A stretch of DNA of 64,000 nt, taken from NCBI RefSeq assembly GCF_016908555.1, contig NZ_JAFBEE010000003.1, positions 62,001-126,000 of the forward strand, in the 5' to 3' direction. Each line of letters opens with the position of its first letter. The stretch's first letter is position 1. The notes beneath the pieces were generated by a model. The model saw nothing but the letters and a program-made list of their open reading frames with translations, was not told the DNA's origin and did not search any database. Of this stretch, positions 8,539-16,615 are shown one piece after another. Origin of the DNA: Alkaliphilus hydrothermalis (GTDB taxonomy: Bacteria; Bacillota; Clostridia; Peptostreptococcales; Natronincolaceae). The position numbers and the translations under genes were made by a program.

Positions 8539-9597
8539 TTATATGATTTGCTCAATATTTATATACAGATGTTTCGTTAAGTCTAGTACGCGACTTCCTT
8601 CAATTGGTTCCCCCTGTTGGTCAAACTTCACCCACACCACTGGTCTTGTAGGGAAGGATTCATTTATTTTAATAATTTCCGCTGATTCTCCAGTATTAAA
8701 CTTTACTAGAGTACCTACTGGATATACAGTAATATGCTTTATAAATAGCTTGACCAGCTCATAATCAAATTCATGTCCCCCCATGGAAACTAAGTATTCT
8801 ACAGCAAAATGAGGTGTAATTTTCTTTTTGTAGACTCGATTTGATGTAAGGGCATCATAAACATCACAGATGGCAACGATCCTTGAAAAGAGGTGAATAT
8901 CGCTCCCTTTTAGTCCATCTGGATACCCCTTCCCGTTAAAACGTTCATGGTGATGTCTAACGACATGACAGGAGGATTTTGAGATACCTTCAATGTTTTT
9001 TATAATTTCATATCCCCTTATTGAATGGGTTTTAATCTCTTCATATTCGTAGGGGTCTAGGCTGCTGGGTTTTTTAAGAACTTCTTGAGAAACGGCAATT
9101 TTCCCGATATCATGTAGTAGTGCTCCAACCCCTAAATCTACAAGTTCATCTTGAGAGAGATCTAATAAAATCCCCATCATAAGGGAGAAAATACAGACAT
9201 TGATACAATGACCGAAGGTGTAGACATCAATATTTCTAATATCTGTTAAGTAAACCATCGTTTCTTTATTATAGGATAAGTCTTCAATTAATTGTCGAAT
9301 AAGCACCTTTAATCTATTAATTTCGAAGGATTTGGATATGCTCATAGTCTTAAATGATTCCTCAACTAATTGGGTCATTTCTCTTTTGGTATCCTGAAAA
9401 AAAACATCATATAAATCTCCATCTGCATTTTGGTCCCAATCCACATGGATATCTTGTATGCCGAGTTTGCATAATTTTTCTATATATTGGTGTTTAAGAG
9501 GGATTCCTGCATCAATCAGGAGCTTTCCGTCAGTAGTACTTATGCTTTTGGCTAGCCTCATTCCTGCCTTAACAGATGCCATGTTTAATTTAATCAT
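8539..9597 (-). CDS. HD-GYP domain protein, probable cyclic-di-GMP phosphodiesterase
   Basis: A cytosolic 352-residue protein with no membrane segment. Residues 1-55 resemble the N-terminal domain found before many HD-GYP modules. The HD-GYP core follows, with HDIGKIAVSQEVLKKPSSL, the HHERFNGKGYPDGLKG signature and a later DVYDALTSNRVYK. A C-terminal tail of about 60 residues includes TRPVVWVKFD. Intact HD, HHE and GYP residues suggest active hydrolysis of cyclic di-GMP, though other cyclic dinucleotides are possible. AAAGGGGGAG precedes ATG 9597. It is monocistronic by its neighbours. The PilZ gene at 40.2 kb is another possible cyclic-di-GMP component in this window. Confidence 0.88.
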   Translation of the reverse strand: MIKLNMASVKAGMRLAKSISTTDGKLLIDAGIPLKHQYIEKLCKLGIQDIHVDWDQNADGDLYDVFFQDTKREMTQLVEESFKTMSISKSFEINRLKVLIRQLIEDLSYNKETMVYLTDIRNIDVYTFGHCINVCIFSLMMGILLDLSQDELVDLGVGALLHDIGKIAVSQEVLKKPSSLDPYEYEEIKTHSIRGYEIIKNIEGISKSSCHVVRHHHERFNGKGYPDGLKGSDIHLFSRIVAICDVYDALTSNRVYKKKITPHFAVEYLVSMGGHEFDYELVKLFIKHITVYPVGTLVKFNTGESAEIIKINESFPTRPVVWVKFDQQGEPIEGSRVLDLTKHLYINIEQII

Positions 9598-9780
9598 TTT
9601 GCTCCCCCTTTAACCCAGTAACAGAATGTTTTTTTGCAATATAGAGCGCTAATTACTAAATTAATCCATTGTATAATTTCGACAAATAATTAGAAATTCC
9701 TTTAATTTTCATTTAAATTCTAATAGGGTTTTTACAATGAAAAAAACGGTTGAAATGCATTGTTTTTTGAAATTTTATGT

Positions 9781-9828
9781 ATAAAAATCCCAGCTATAAT
9801 ATCCACTTAATGGATAAAAAGCTGGGAT
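9781..9828 (-). terminator. Terminator of whiA
   Basis: ATCCCAGCT (9787-9795) pairs with AGCTGGGAT (9820-9828), and an inner stem ATCCA/TGGAT (9801-9815) lies inside the loop. Read on the minus strand it is followed by TTTTTAT. It starts 12 nt past the whiA stop codon. Confidence 0.85.
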
Positions 9829-9839
9829 GTCACCCTACA

Positions 9840-10790
9840 TCATTGTTTTATCGTTATCTTTTGAGCATATTCTTCAATTTTTCTTAACCGGTGATTAACG
9901 CCAGATTTCCCAATAGGTGGTGTCAGCATTTGTCCTAATTCCTTCAAGCTAGCTTCTTGATGATTGATTCTAATTTCAGCTATTTCCCTTAGATTTTCTG
10001 GTAATTTATTAAGTCCCACTGTTTCTTTTATAAATTCAATATTTTCAATCTGTCTCATTGATGCATTAACGGTCTTACTTAGATTTGCAGTTTCACAATT
10101 AACTATACGATTGATATCATTTCTCATCTGCTTCATAATTCGTATATTTTCTAAATCAAGCAAAGCACTGTGGGCACCAATGATGTTAAGGAGATCAACT
10201 ACTTGGTCCCCCTCTTTTAAGTAGATTACAAAGCTACCTTTTCTTTGAATTACTTTAGCATTTAAATTGAACTCATTCACTAAGTTTTTTACTACCTCAC
10301 TATGCTCCGAGCTGTTGGTGACAAACTCCAAGTGATAGGTTTTTTCAGGATCGCTTACTGATCCACCTCCTAAAAATGCCCCCCTTAGATATGCCCGCTT
10401 GCAGCATTGCTTTTCCACAATATTCTCTGGAATTTCATAGGTAATATCAAAGGAATCAGCTTCTTTTCTGAGAATTCCAACCTTTTCAAGTATTAAATCA
10501 CTACCCATTTGATGGGTAATGACAATAAGATAGTGATTGTTTTTCTTCAGTCTAGAGTTTTTTCTTACCATTACTTCTGTATGAATGTTGAATAGGTCTT
10601 TTATCAATTTAAAAAGTTTTCTTGCGATGGATGGATTTTCAGTAATTATATTTAAATTAAGCCGATTAAGTCCTGCTAATTGCAAAGTACCACTCATTCT
10701 TACTAAAGCTGCCAATTCTGCTAGTTGACAGCATTGCTCCTCAGTAAAAAGCCTTGCCAATTCTCCTTTAGTTTTTGATGAAAACGACAT
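9840..10790 (-). CDS. whiA: DNA-binding protein WhiA
   Basis: A 316-residue WhiA: an N-terminal region with a degenerate LAGLIDADG-like fold (CKRAYLRGAFLGGGSVSDPEK near residue 135) and a C-terminal helix-turn-helix (TPPIGKSGVNHRLRKIEE near residues 288-305). In Gram-positive bacteria WhiA influences cell division and chromosome segregation. It is usually adjacent to yvcK; here tnaA, a NUDIX gene and a DUF1540 gene separate the two. The upstream gap up to 10959 holds only weak promoter-like sequence. Confidence 0.95.
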   Translation of the reverse strand: MSFSSKTKGELARLFTEEQCCQLAELAALVRMSGTLQLAGLNRLNLNIITENPSIARKLFKLIKDLFNIHTEVMVRKNSRLKKNNHYLIVITHQMGSDLILEKVGILRKEADSFDITYEIPENIVEKQCCKRAYLRGAFLGGGSVSDPEKTYHLEFVTNSSEHSEVVKNLVNEFNLNAKVIQRKGSFVIYLKEGDQVVDLLNIIGAHSALLDLENIRIMKQMRNDINRIVNCETANLSKTVNASMRQIENIEFIKETVGLNKLPENLREIAEIRINHQEASLKELGQMLTPPIGKSGVNHRLRKIEEYAQKITIKQ

Positions 10791-10959
10791 TTAATCACAA
10801 CCTTTTAGCTTTTCTACTTTCTATTTTACCCAACAAAAGGCGCCCTTACATAAATATTTTCTAAGATTTTCATTTAATAAAAATATTAAAACTACACACA
10901 ATACTACTGAAGTTGATCTTCACTTCACCCAATACAACTTATAGAGGAGGTTTTTTAAT

Positions 10960-11127
10960 ATGAGTCAGCATCCAAAAATGGAAGTTATGTGCCATGTGAA
11001 TAACTGTAAGTTTAATGAAAAACAATACTGTTTTGCACCTAAAATTGAAGTTAATGCAAGAAACGGAAACGCAGCAAGTACTTCTGACGAAGCGCTATGT
11101 TCAACCTTCGTATCTGGTACTAAGTAA
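10960..11127 (+). CDS. DUF1540 domain small cysteine-rich protein
   Basis: A 55-residue protein with a strong GAGGAGG site 9 nt before ATG 10960. Four cysteines (11, 16, 24, 47) lie in the pattern C-x4-C-x7-C-x22-C, with CHVNNCKFN near the start and ALCSTFV near the end. This matches DUF1540, a family widespread in Clostridia with probable metal binding and no established function. It is transcribed opposite to its neighbours. Upstream, TGAAGT/ACTTCA (10908-10927) forms an inverted repeat that may be an operator. A strong hairpin follows the stop. Confidence 0.85.
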   Translation: MSQHPKMEVMCHVNNCKFNEKQYCFAPKIEVNARNGNAASTSDEALCSTFVSGTK

Positions 11128-11132
11128 TATCC

Positions 11133-11163
11133 TTTAAGACCCCACTATTGTGGGGTCTTAAAA
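11133..11163. terminator. Bidirectional hairpin between DUF1540 and NUDIX genes
   Basis: A perfect 13-bp stem, TTTAAGACCCCAC (11133-11145) with GTGGGGTCTTAAA (11150-11162), has a TATT loop. It lies between two convergent genes and contains the stop codon of the NUDIX gene. The trailing U-tracts are weak on both strands, but the position and strength of the stem support a shared terminator. Confidence 0.7.
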
Positions 11164-11564
11164 TATATATTAAGAGCTTTTTCGATAATCTCCTTCTCAT
11201 CTTGATGTTTAGCTGATTCTACCGCACGATTAATATGAATAAACTTAGCTTCAACAAAACCCTCTTCCCGTTGTGGAATACAATCTATTGTTTTTGACTG
11301 CATTAAGAACCAGTGTACTGTCTTATAAATTCGATCATTGTCCTCCCAACTATTTTTGAAGGTAAAGTGAATTTTTCCCAGATATTCAATTATTTCTACT
11401 TTTACGCCAGCCTCTTCGTATACTTCTCTAATTGCAGTATCTTCAAATTTTTCATCTTCTTCTACTTTTCCTTTTGGAAGTACCCAGTCACCATTGTATT
11501 TTTTCAACATTAATATGGCATTTCCAAAAATAACAACGCCCCCAGCGCTAACCTCTTTCCTCAC
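11145..11564 (-). CDS. NUDIX hydrolase
   Basis: A small (about 139-residue) pyrophosphohydrolase with a complete Nudix box, GKVEEDEKFEDTAIREVYEE followed by AGV, matching GX5EX7REUXEEXGU. The closest general type is the diadenosine-polyphosphate or 8-oxo-dGTP group, but the substrate cannot be read from the sequence. The frame opens with a GTG at 11573 directly against AAAGGGG. The next GTG (11564) has 9-nt spacing, so I use it. Its stop codon lies inside the terminator hairpin shared with the DUF1540 gene. It forms its own unit between tnaA and whiA. Confidence 0.85.
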   Translation of the reverse strand: MRKEVSAGGVVIFGNAILMLKKYNGDWVLPKGKVEEDEKFEDTAIREVYEEAGVKVEIIEYLGKIHFTFKNSWEDNDRIYKTVHWFLMQSKTIDCIPQREEGFVEAKFIHINRAVESAKHQDEKEIIEKALNIYFKTPQ

Positions 11565-11730
11565 ATCCTTCACCCCTTTATACTTTATCCTATAGTCTAT
11601 TATAACAAGTTTCCTTGAATTTCGTTAGTTCTTTTCCTAATACAATTAATTATCTATTATTATTAAGTTAACACATTCAGACAATTTTTTCAAATGAATT
11701 TCCATTTAACATCACCAGCCAATGGCTAAT

Positions 11731-11774
11731 AAAAATCCCCAGCCCTCAACGATTATACCGTTAAATGACTGGGG
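11731..11774 (-). terminator. Terminator of tnaA
   Basis: CCCCAG (11737-11742) pairs with CTGGGG (11769-11774). On the minus strand ATTTTTATT follows (11736-11728). It begins 13 nt past the tnaA stop codon. Confidence 0.8.
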
Positions 11775-11786
11775 TAATTTACATGT

Positions 11787-13169
11787 TTATTCTACTGGCC
11801 TTAGCTTAGCAGTAAAGTGTCTTAAAACCTCTGGTTCATAAGTGAAATCAAAGCCTTTTAAACAGTCTCTTCTTTTCCATATTTCAATTAAGGCATCAGC
11901 CACAACATCCATATGACGATCTGTATATACTCTTCTTGGGATGGTTAGTCTTAAAAGTTCCATTGGTGACTCCAGTTGTTTCCCTGTCTCAGGGTCTCTT
12001 CCCAATAGGAAGGAACCAATTTCCACTGCCCTTACTCCCGCTTCTTTATATAACTCTACACATACTGCTTGTGCTGGGAATTTGTCATAAGGAATATGGG
12101 GACAGAACTTTTTACAATCCACAAATACCGCATGACCTCCAACAGGTCTTTGGATTGGTATACCTGCATCAATTAATCGCTGTCCAAGATATTCTATCTG
12201 ACCGATTCTACTTTCTAAGTAATCTTCCTCAACTACTTCCCTTAATCCTCTAGCTAGTGCCTCCATATCTCTACCTGCTAATCCTCCATAGGTTGGAAAA
12301 CCTTCTATCGGTACCACCATCGACCGAACTTGAGTATATAGCTCTTCATCATCTTTAATGGCAATCATTCCACCCATATTTACAATACCATCTTTTTTAG
12401 CACTCATTGTTAGTCCATCACCATAACTGAACATTTCTAGTATTATTTCTTGAATTGACTTGTTTTCATAACCCTTTTCCCTTTGTTTGATAAAGTAGGC
12501 ATTCTCTGCAAATCTAGCGGCATCGAAGAAGACCCTCAAACCATATTTATCTGCTATATCTTTTACACCCTTTATGTTTTCCATAGAAACAGGCTGACCA
12601 CCAGCACTATTGCAGGTTACAGTCACCAATATGAAGGAACAATTCTCAACTCCCTTTTCCTCGATATAGGCATCTAGCTTTTCTAAATCAAAGTTTCCTT
12701 TGAAGGGATGTTCTTTTTCTGTTTCATAGGCTTCTTCAATAACAAGGTTGATGGCTCTGCCACCCTTAAGCTCTATATGGGCTTTAGTTGTATCAAAGTG
12801 CATATTCCCCAGCACATAGTGTCCCTGTTGCTTAATTAATAGAGGGAACAATACATTTTCTGCCCCTCTACCTTGGTGGGTTGGCACAAAATATTGATAT
12901 CCGATAACATCTTGAACGCTTTTTTCTAAGTTGTAGAAGCTTCTACTTCCGGCATATGCCTCATCCCCCTGCATGATTCCTGCCCATTGCCAGTCACTCA
13001 TTGCGCCAGTACCACTGTCGGTTAATAGGTCGATATATACATCCTCTGACCTAAGGGCAAATTGATTGTAACCCACTTCTTTTATTTTTCTTTCCCGTTC
13101 TTCTTTAGAGATCAGTTTTATTGGTTCTACCATCTTAATCTTATAGGGTTCTGCTTTTCTGTTATACAT
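11787..13169 (-). CDS. tnaA: Tryptophanase
   Basis: A PLP-dependent beta-eliminating lyase that splits L-tryptophan into indole, pyruvate and ammonia. The 460 residues show DLLTDSGTGAMSDWQWAG, PTHQGRGAENVLF, FFDAARFAENAYFI and the PLP-lysine region MSAKKDGIVNMGG. The C-terminal end has VRAVEIGSFLLGRDP and LRHFTAKL, which match tryptophanase better than tyrosine phenol-lyase (which has an FFTARF-type end). GGAGGAG precedes ATG 13169. No tnaC-like leader with a tryptophan codon was found in the 130-nt upstream gap, and no tryptophan permease is adjacent. It sits between yvcK and whiA. Confidence 0.93.
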   Translation of the reverse strand: MYNRKAEPYKIKMVEPIKLISKEERERKIKEVGYNQFALRSEDVYIDLLTDSGTGAMSDWQWAGIMQGDEAYAGSRSFYNLEKSVQDVIGYQYFVPTHQGRGAENVLFPLLIKQQGHYVLGNMHFDTTKAHIELKGGRAINLVIEEAYETEKEHPFKGNFDLEKLDAYIEEKGVENCSFILVTVTCNSAGGQPVSMENIKGVKDIADKYGLRVFFDAARFAENAYFIKQREKGYENKSIQEIILEMFSYGDGLTMSAKKDGIVNMGGMIAIKDDEELYTQVRSMVVPIEGFPTYGGLAGRDMEALARGLREVVEEDYLESRIGQIEYLGQRLIDAGIPIQRPVGGHAVFVDCKKFCPHIPYDKFPAQAVCVELYKEAGVRAVEIGSFLLGRDPETGKQLESPMELLRLTIPRRVYTDRHMDVVADALIEIWKRRDCLKGFDFTYEPEVLRHFTAKLRPVE

Positions 13170-13228
13170 AGATAACTCCTCCTAATATAGTGTTATAGAA
13201 TATCCTTGTTTAGTTATTACCCAATTAC

Positions 13229-13257
13229 CTTATATATTATTTATGTTTTTCGTACAA
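13229..13257 (-). promoter_or_regulatory. Putative promoter of tnaA
   Basis: On the minus strand, TTGTAC (13257-13252) and TATAAG (13234-13229) are spaced by 17 nt, 60 nt upstream of the tnaA start. The -10 is good and the -35 weak. There is no clear yvcK terminator upstream, so read-through from yvcK is also possible. Confidence 0.45.
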
Positions 13258-13299
13258 GTACTGGGTTAAGATTATTTTTTCCTATTTCGCTTTGATTCT

Positions 13300-14637
13300 T
13301 TATTTCTTTAAATTCTTTATCCAATCTTTAAAAGATGAGATTTCACCAATCCAGTAGGCTTCTTTAGAGGGTCTATTGCGGAGCACTACGTTTGTAATCA
13401 TTTTCGATAGCTTAATGGCATCATGACGAACATAATCCTTTTTAATATCGACTAAGTTATCTGAAAGAATATTAATGCCCAATACACTAATGGACTTGAT
13501 TTCTTCGTGGTTAGCCCGAATTAATTGAGCCCCTTCAGAAAGATACTTTTCTTCAATTTCATTGGGAATAGTGCCATCATTAATTAACACATGGTCAATC
13601 CCTAGGTCTGGACAATGTTCTGAAATAGCCTTAATATGGTCCAATAATGTATAGTTGGTGGTTTCCCCCGGTTGAGTCATGATATTGGGTATATACACTT
13701 TAGCAGCCGATGTGTCCAATAAGCTTTTACGGATATCCTCAATCAATAGGTTGGGAATGATACTGGTGTATAAACTCCCAGGCCCCAGCACCACCACATC
13801 AGCCTGCAGGATAGCCTCAATTGCTTCCTTCAATGCAGGGGGCTGCTGGGGATTAATAAACATTCTTTCAATAGGACTATCCTCTTCTATACTCTTATGT
13901 GGTATATTGGACTCCCCCTCAACAACTGTACCGTTTTTAAGCCTAGCATATAGGGTCACATCCTCTAGGGTCACTGGCAATACCTTTCCTGTAACTGCCA
14001 ATACCTCACTAATCTTTTTGATGGCCTCTTCAAAGTTATTGCTAATACCATTCATGGAGGCAATAAGGAGGTTTCCAAAGCTTTGCCCCTTTAGGGTTCC
14101 CTCCTGAAACCGATATTGAAGCAATTGTTCCATAGTTGGTTCCATTTCAGCTAGGGCAAGAATACAGTTCCTGATATCCCCGGGAGGTAACATGCCTAAG
14201 TCTTCCCTGAGCTTTCCAGATCCCCCACCATCGTCTGCAACCGTTACGATGGCAGTTATGTTGGTGGTATATAGTTTTAGTCCCCTCAACAATACCGAAA
14301 GGCCCGTCCCTCCACCTATGACAACAACCTTGGGTCCTTTTGCCAATATTCTTTTGTCATAAATCATTTTATTAATTTTATTTCGGTCTAATTTCCCCTG
14401 AAGGGTATTTTGAAAGTGGCAGACCCTGAAAACTGAGGCCATCCCACTTTTAATAGCAAATATAATCAGTATTAATCCCACTAAACCCAGTAAAAGGCTT
14501 GGCCATCCCCTATAGTTTATTCCCATAAGGTTTAAATAATAGGACAAGGAGAACATTAATAGTAAAAGGCCCACAAAGCCTATTAAAAGCCATCTTTTAA
14601 CTTGTAATCCAGGTTTAAGCCAGTCGCTTAATTTCAT
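13300..14637 (-). CDS. yvcK: YvcK / GlmR family protein (CofD-like)
   Basis: A 445-residue member of the YvcK (gluconeogenesis factor, UDP-GlcNAc-binding) family with a CofD-like Rossmann core. VVVIGGGTGLSVLLRG lies at about residues 105-119, followed by VADDGGGSGKLR and PPGDIRN. Two membrane segments precede the core (about residues 16-34 and 46-62), a form seen in Clostridia but not in Bacillus YvcK. In Bacillus the protein links carbon metabolism to peptidoglycan precursor supply. It lies 5 nt downstream of rapZ, as in most Firmicutes. The ribosome-binding site is weak, consistent with coupling to rapZ. Confidence 0.93.
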   Translation of the reverse strand: MKLSDWLKPGLQVKRWLLIGFVGLLLLMFSLSYYLNLMGINYRGWPSLLLGLVGLILIIFAIKSGMASVFRVCHFQNTLQGKLDRNKINKMIYDKRILAKGPKVVVIGGGTGLSVLLRGLKLYTTNITAIVTVADDGGGSGKLREDLGMLPPGDIRNCILALAEMEPTMEQLLQYRFQEGTLKGQSFGNLLIASMNGISNNFEEAIKKISEVLAVTGKVLPVTLEDVTLYARLKNGTVVEGESNIPHKSIEEDSPIERMFINPQQPPALKEAIEAILQADVVVLGPGSLYTSIIPNLLIEDIRKSLLDTSAAKVYIPNIMTQPGETTNYTLLDHIKAISEHCPDLGIDHVLINDGTIPNEIEEKYLSEGAQLIRANHEEIKSISVLGINILSDNLVDIKKDYVRHDAIKLSKMITNVVLRNRPSKEAYWIGEISSFKDWIKNLKK

Positions 14638-14642
14638 TTTAT

Positions 14643-15515
14643 TTATCTTTTCCTTTCCTTCACCAATAGGCTGTCTCGATGATTAGAACTGACTCGATAA
14701 CCCTTTTCCTTCAATTGCTCATATAGTATATTGGCTATTGTTACTGACCTATGGCGCCCTCCTGTACAACCTATTGCAATCACCAGTTGACTCTTTCCTT
14801 CCTTTATATAGTGGGGGATCAGATAACCCACCATGTCATGTAGCCGTTCAGAAAACTCTAAACTGACGGGTGACTTCATAACATATTCCCTAACCTTCTG
14901 GTCATTACCTGTAAAGTCTCTTAATTCTTCAATGTAGTAGGGATTTGGAAGAAATCGTACATCAAATACTAAATCAGCATCCAAAGGGATTCCATGCTTA
15001 AATCCAAAGGATAATATGGAGATCATCAAGCTATTGGTTTCTTTACCTTCAACATATATTTCCCTCAATTCCTCCTTTAGCCGTGAAGGAATCAGTTTTG
15101 TCGTATCTATAATATGGGTAGCCATTTTTCTGAGTTCTTTAAGCTTTTCTCTTTCTTTTGTGATTCCCTCCAATATTGATCCCTCTGGTGATAAAGGATG
15201 GGACCTTCTTGTTTCTTTAAAACGCTTCACCAAAATTCCATCACTGGCTTCCAAATACATAATCTCACATTTATACCCCAATTCCTCCATGGTATCAAGA
15301 CTGGTAAAGACATCATCAAAGAACATTCCGCCTCGAATATCCACCACTAGGGCAATTTTATTAATCTTGCCTTTAGTTTGTTGGCAAAGCTCTACAAATT
15401 TAGGAATCAAGCTAGGAGGTAGGTTATCTACACAGAAATAACCAAAATCCTCTAAATATTTGACCGCTTGACTTTTTCCAGCTCCAGATAAACCGGTTAT
15501 AATTACAAATCGCAT
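14643..15515 (-). CDS. rapZ: RapZ / YvcJ nucleotide-binding protein
   Basis: A 290-residue P-loop protein with Walker A GLSGAGKS at residues 8-15, VDNLPPSLIPKF, and a C-terminal IGCTGGRHRSV segment. Family members bind and hydrolyse nucleotides. In E. coli RapZ is an RNA-binding regulator of amino-sugar synthesis; in Bacillus YvcJ affects competence. It is encoded between murB (32 nt) and yvcK (5 nt), the standard clostridial order. GAGGAG precedes ATG 15515. Confidence 0.95.
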   Translation of the reverse strand: MRFVIITGLSGAGKSQAVKYLEDFGYFCVDNLPPSLIPKFVELCQQTKGKINKIALVVDIRGGMFFDDVFTSLDTMEELGYKCEIMYLEASDGILVKRFKETRRSHPLSPEGSILEGITKEREKLKELRKMATHIIDTTKLIPSRLKEELREIYVEGKETNSLMISILSFGFKHGIPLDADLVFDVRFLPNPYYIEELRDFTGNDQKVREYVMKSPVSLEFSERLHDMVGYLIPHYIKEGKSQLVIAIGCTGGRHRSVTIANILYEQLKEKGYRVSSNHRDSLLVKERKR

Positions 15516-15547
15516 AATTTTAGACTCCTCTAAAGTAATTTATTTCT

Positions 15548-16462
15548 CTAAACTTCTCCAATCACCTTGACCTCTGTGTGTAAGTCCACATCAAAATTTT
15601 TCTTGACTTCCTTTTGAATCAATTCAATTAAACTCAATACATCCTCTGCTGTTGCATCCCCAGCGTTGACGATAAAGCCGCAATGTAGCTCCGATATTTG
15701 AGCCCCACCAACTTTTGCTCCCCTTAAATTACTATCTTGAATTAACTTCCCAGCATAGTATCCTGGAGGTCTTTTAAATACACTACCTGCACTAGGTAAA
15801 TGTAGGGGTTGTTTTGTTGTTCTTTGTTGGGTTAATTCACCAATCTTGTTCTTGATCACTTCATATTCTTCACTTACCAACTCCATGATCACATCAAGAA
15901 CAACATAGCCATTTTGTTGTATAATGCTGGTACGATAGCCTAGTTCTAGTTCTTCATTAGTAAATTCCAGTACATTACCATCAAGATCTAGTACTCTACA
16001 GGATTTAAGTACATCCTTCATTTCTCCACCATAGGCCCCTGCATTCATGGTAACTGCTCCCCCAAGGGTGCCTGGGATTCCACTGGCAAATTCAAATCCA
16101 CCTAAGCTCTCCTTTAAAATTTTGTTGGATAAGGTGGATAACAATATTCCTGCCTGTGCCTTTACCGTTGTTCCTTCAAATTTAACATCATTGAAGTTGT
16201 CAGCAATCTTAATCACAACGCATCTAAGTCCCTTATCCCTCACCAATAGGTTGCTGCCATTACCCATTACAAAATAGGGAGCTTCTTGACCCTTACAGAT
16301 TTTGATGATTTTTTGAAGGTCATCGATGCTTCTTGGCTTTAATAATACATCTGCTGGACCACCAATTTTAAAAGAGGTATGATTTTTCATTGGTTCGTCT
16401 ATTAATACATCCGACTTTTCCATAAACTCTAAAAATAACTTTTGTAATATTTCCTTATTCAT
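15548..16462 (-). CDS. murB: UDP-N-acetylenolpyruvoylglucosamine reductase
   Basis: An FAD enzyme that reduces UDP-GlcNAc-enolpyruvate to UDP-MurNAc with NADPH, a cytosolic step of peptidoglycan synthesis. It shows HTSFKIGGPAD, MGNGSNLLVRD, SGIPGTLGGAVTMNAGAYG, the catalytic-Ser region PSAGSVFKRP and ISELHCGFIVN. The frame opens with a GTG at 16471, but AGGAG is 8 nt before ATG 16462, which I take as the start (304 residues). It is the first gene of murB-rapZ-yvcK and has its own promoter. Confidence 0.95.
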   Translation of the reverse strand: MNKEILQKLFLEFMEKSDVLIDEPMKNHTSFKIGGPADVLLKPRSIDDLQKIIKICKGQEAPYFVMGNGSNLLVRDKGLRCVVIKIADNFNDVKFEGTTVKAQAGILLSTLSNKILKESLGGFEFASGIPGTLGGAVTMNAGAYGGEMKDVLKSCRVLDLDGNVLEFTNEELELGYRTSIIQQNGYVVLDVIMELVSEEYEVIKNKIGELTQQRTTKQPLHLPSAGSVFKRPPGYYAGKLIQDSNLRGAKVGGAQISELHCGFIVNAGDATAEDVLSLIELIQKEVKKNFDVDLHTEVKVIGEV

Positions 16463-16541
16463 CAACTTCACTCCTAATTTCTAATATTGAAAGTATATAT
16501 ACCTATCCTATATTCCTGTTTTTCTGTATTTTAGCTGGTTA

Positions 16542-16569
16542 TTTATATCATACCAAATTTATGTATCAA
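16542..16569 (-). promoter_or_regulatory. Promoter of murB
   Basis: On the minus strand, TTGATA (16569-16564) and TATAAA (16547-16542) are spaced by 16 nt. A TG dinucleotide one base before the -10 gives an extended -10. It lies about 80 nt upstream of the murB ATG, in the gap after the solute-binding gene. Confidence 0.65.
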
Positions 16570-16615
16570 TTATATATAGGGATTATTAAAAGTATATACT
16601 TTTTTCTCCATAGGG

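Noticed and set aside
11787..13169. Tyrosine phenol-lyase instead of tryptophanase
   Set aside because: The C-terminal VRAVEIGSFLLGRDP and RHFTAKL segments match tryptophanase, not the MERG and FFTARF segments of tyrosine phenol-lyase.
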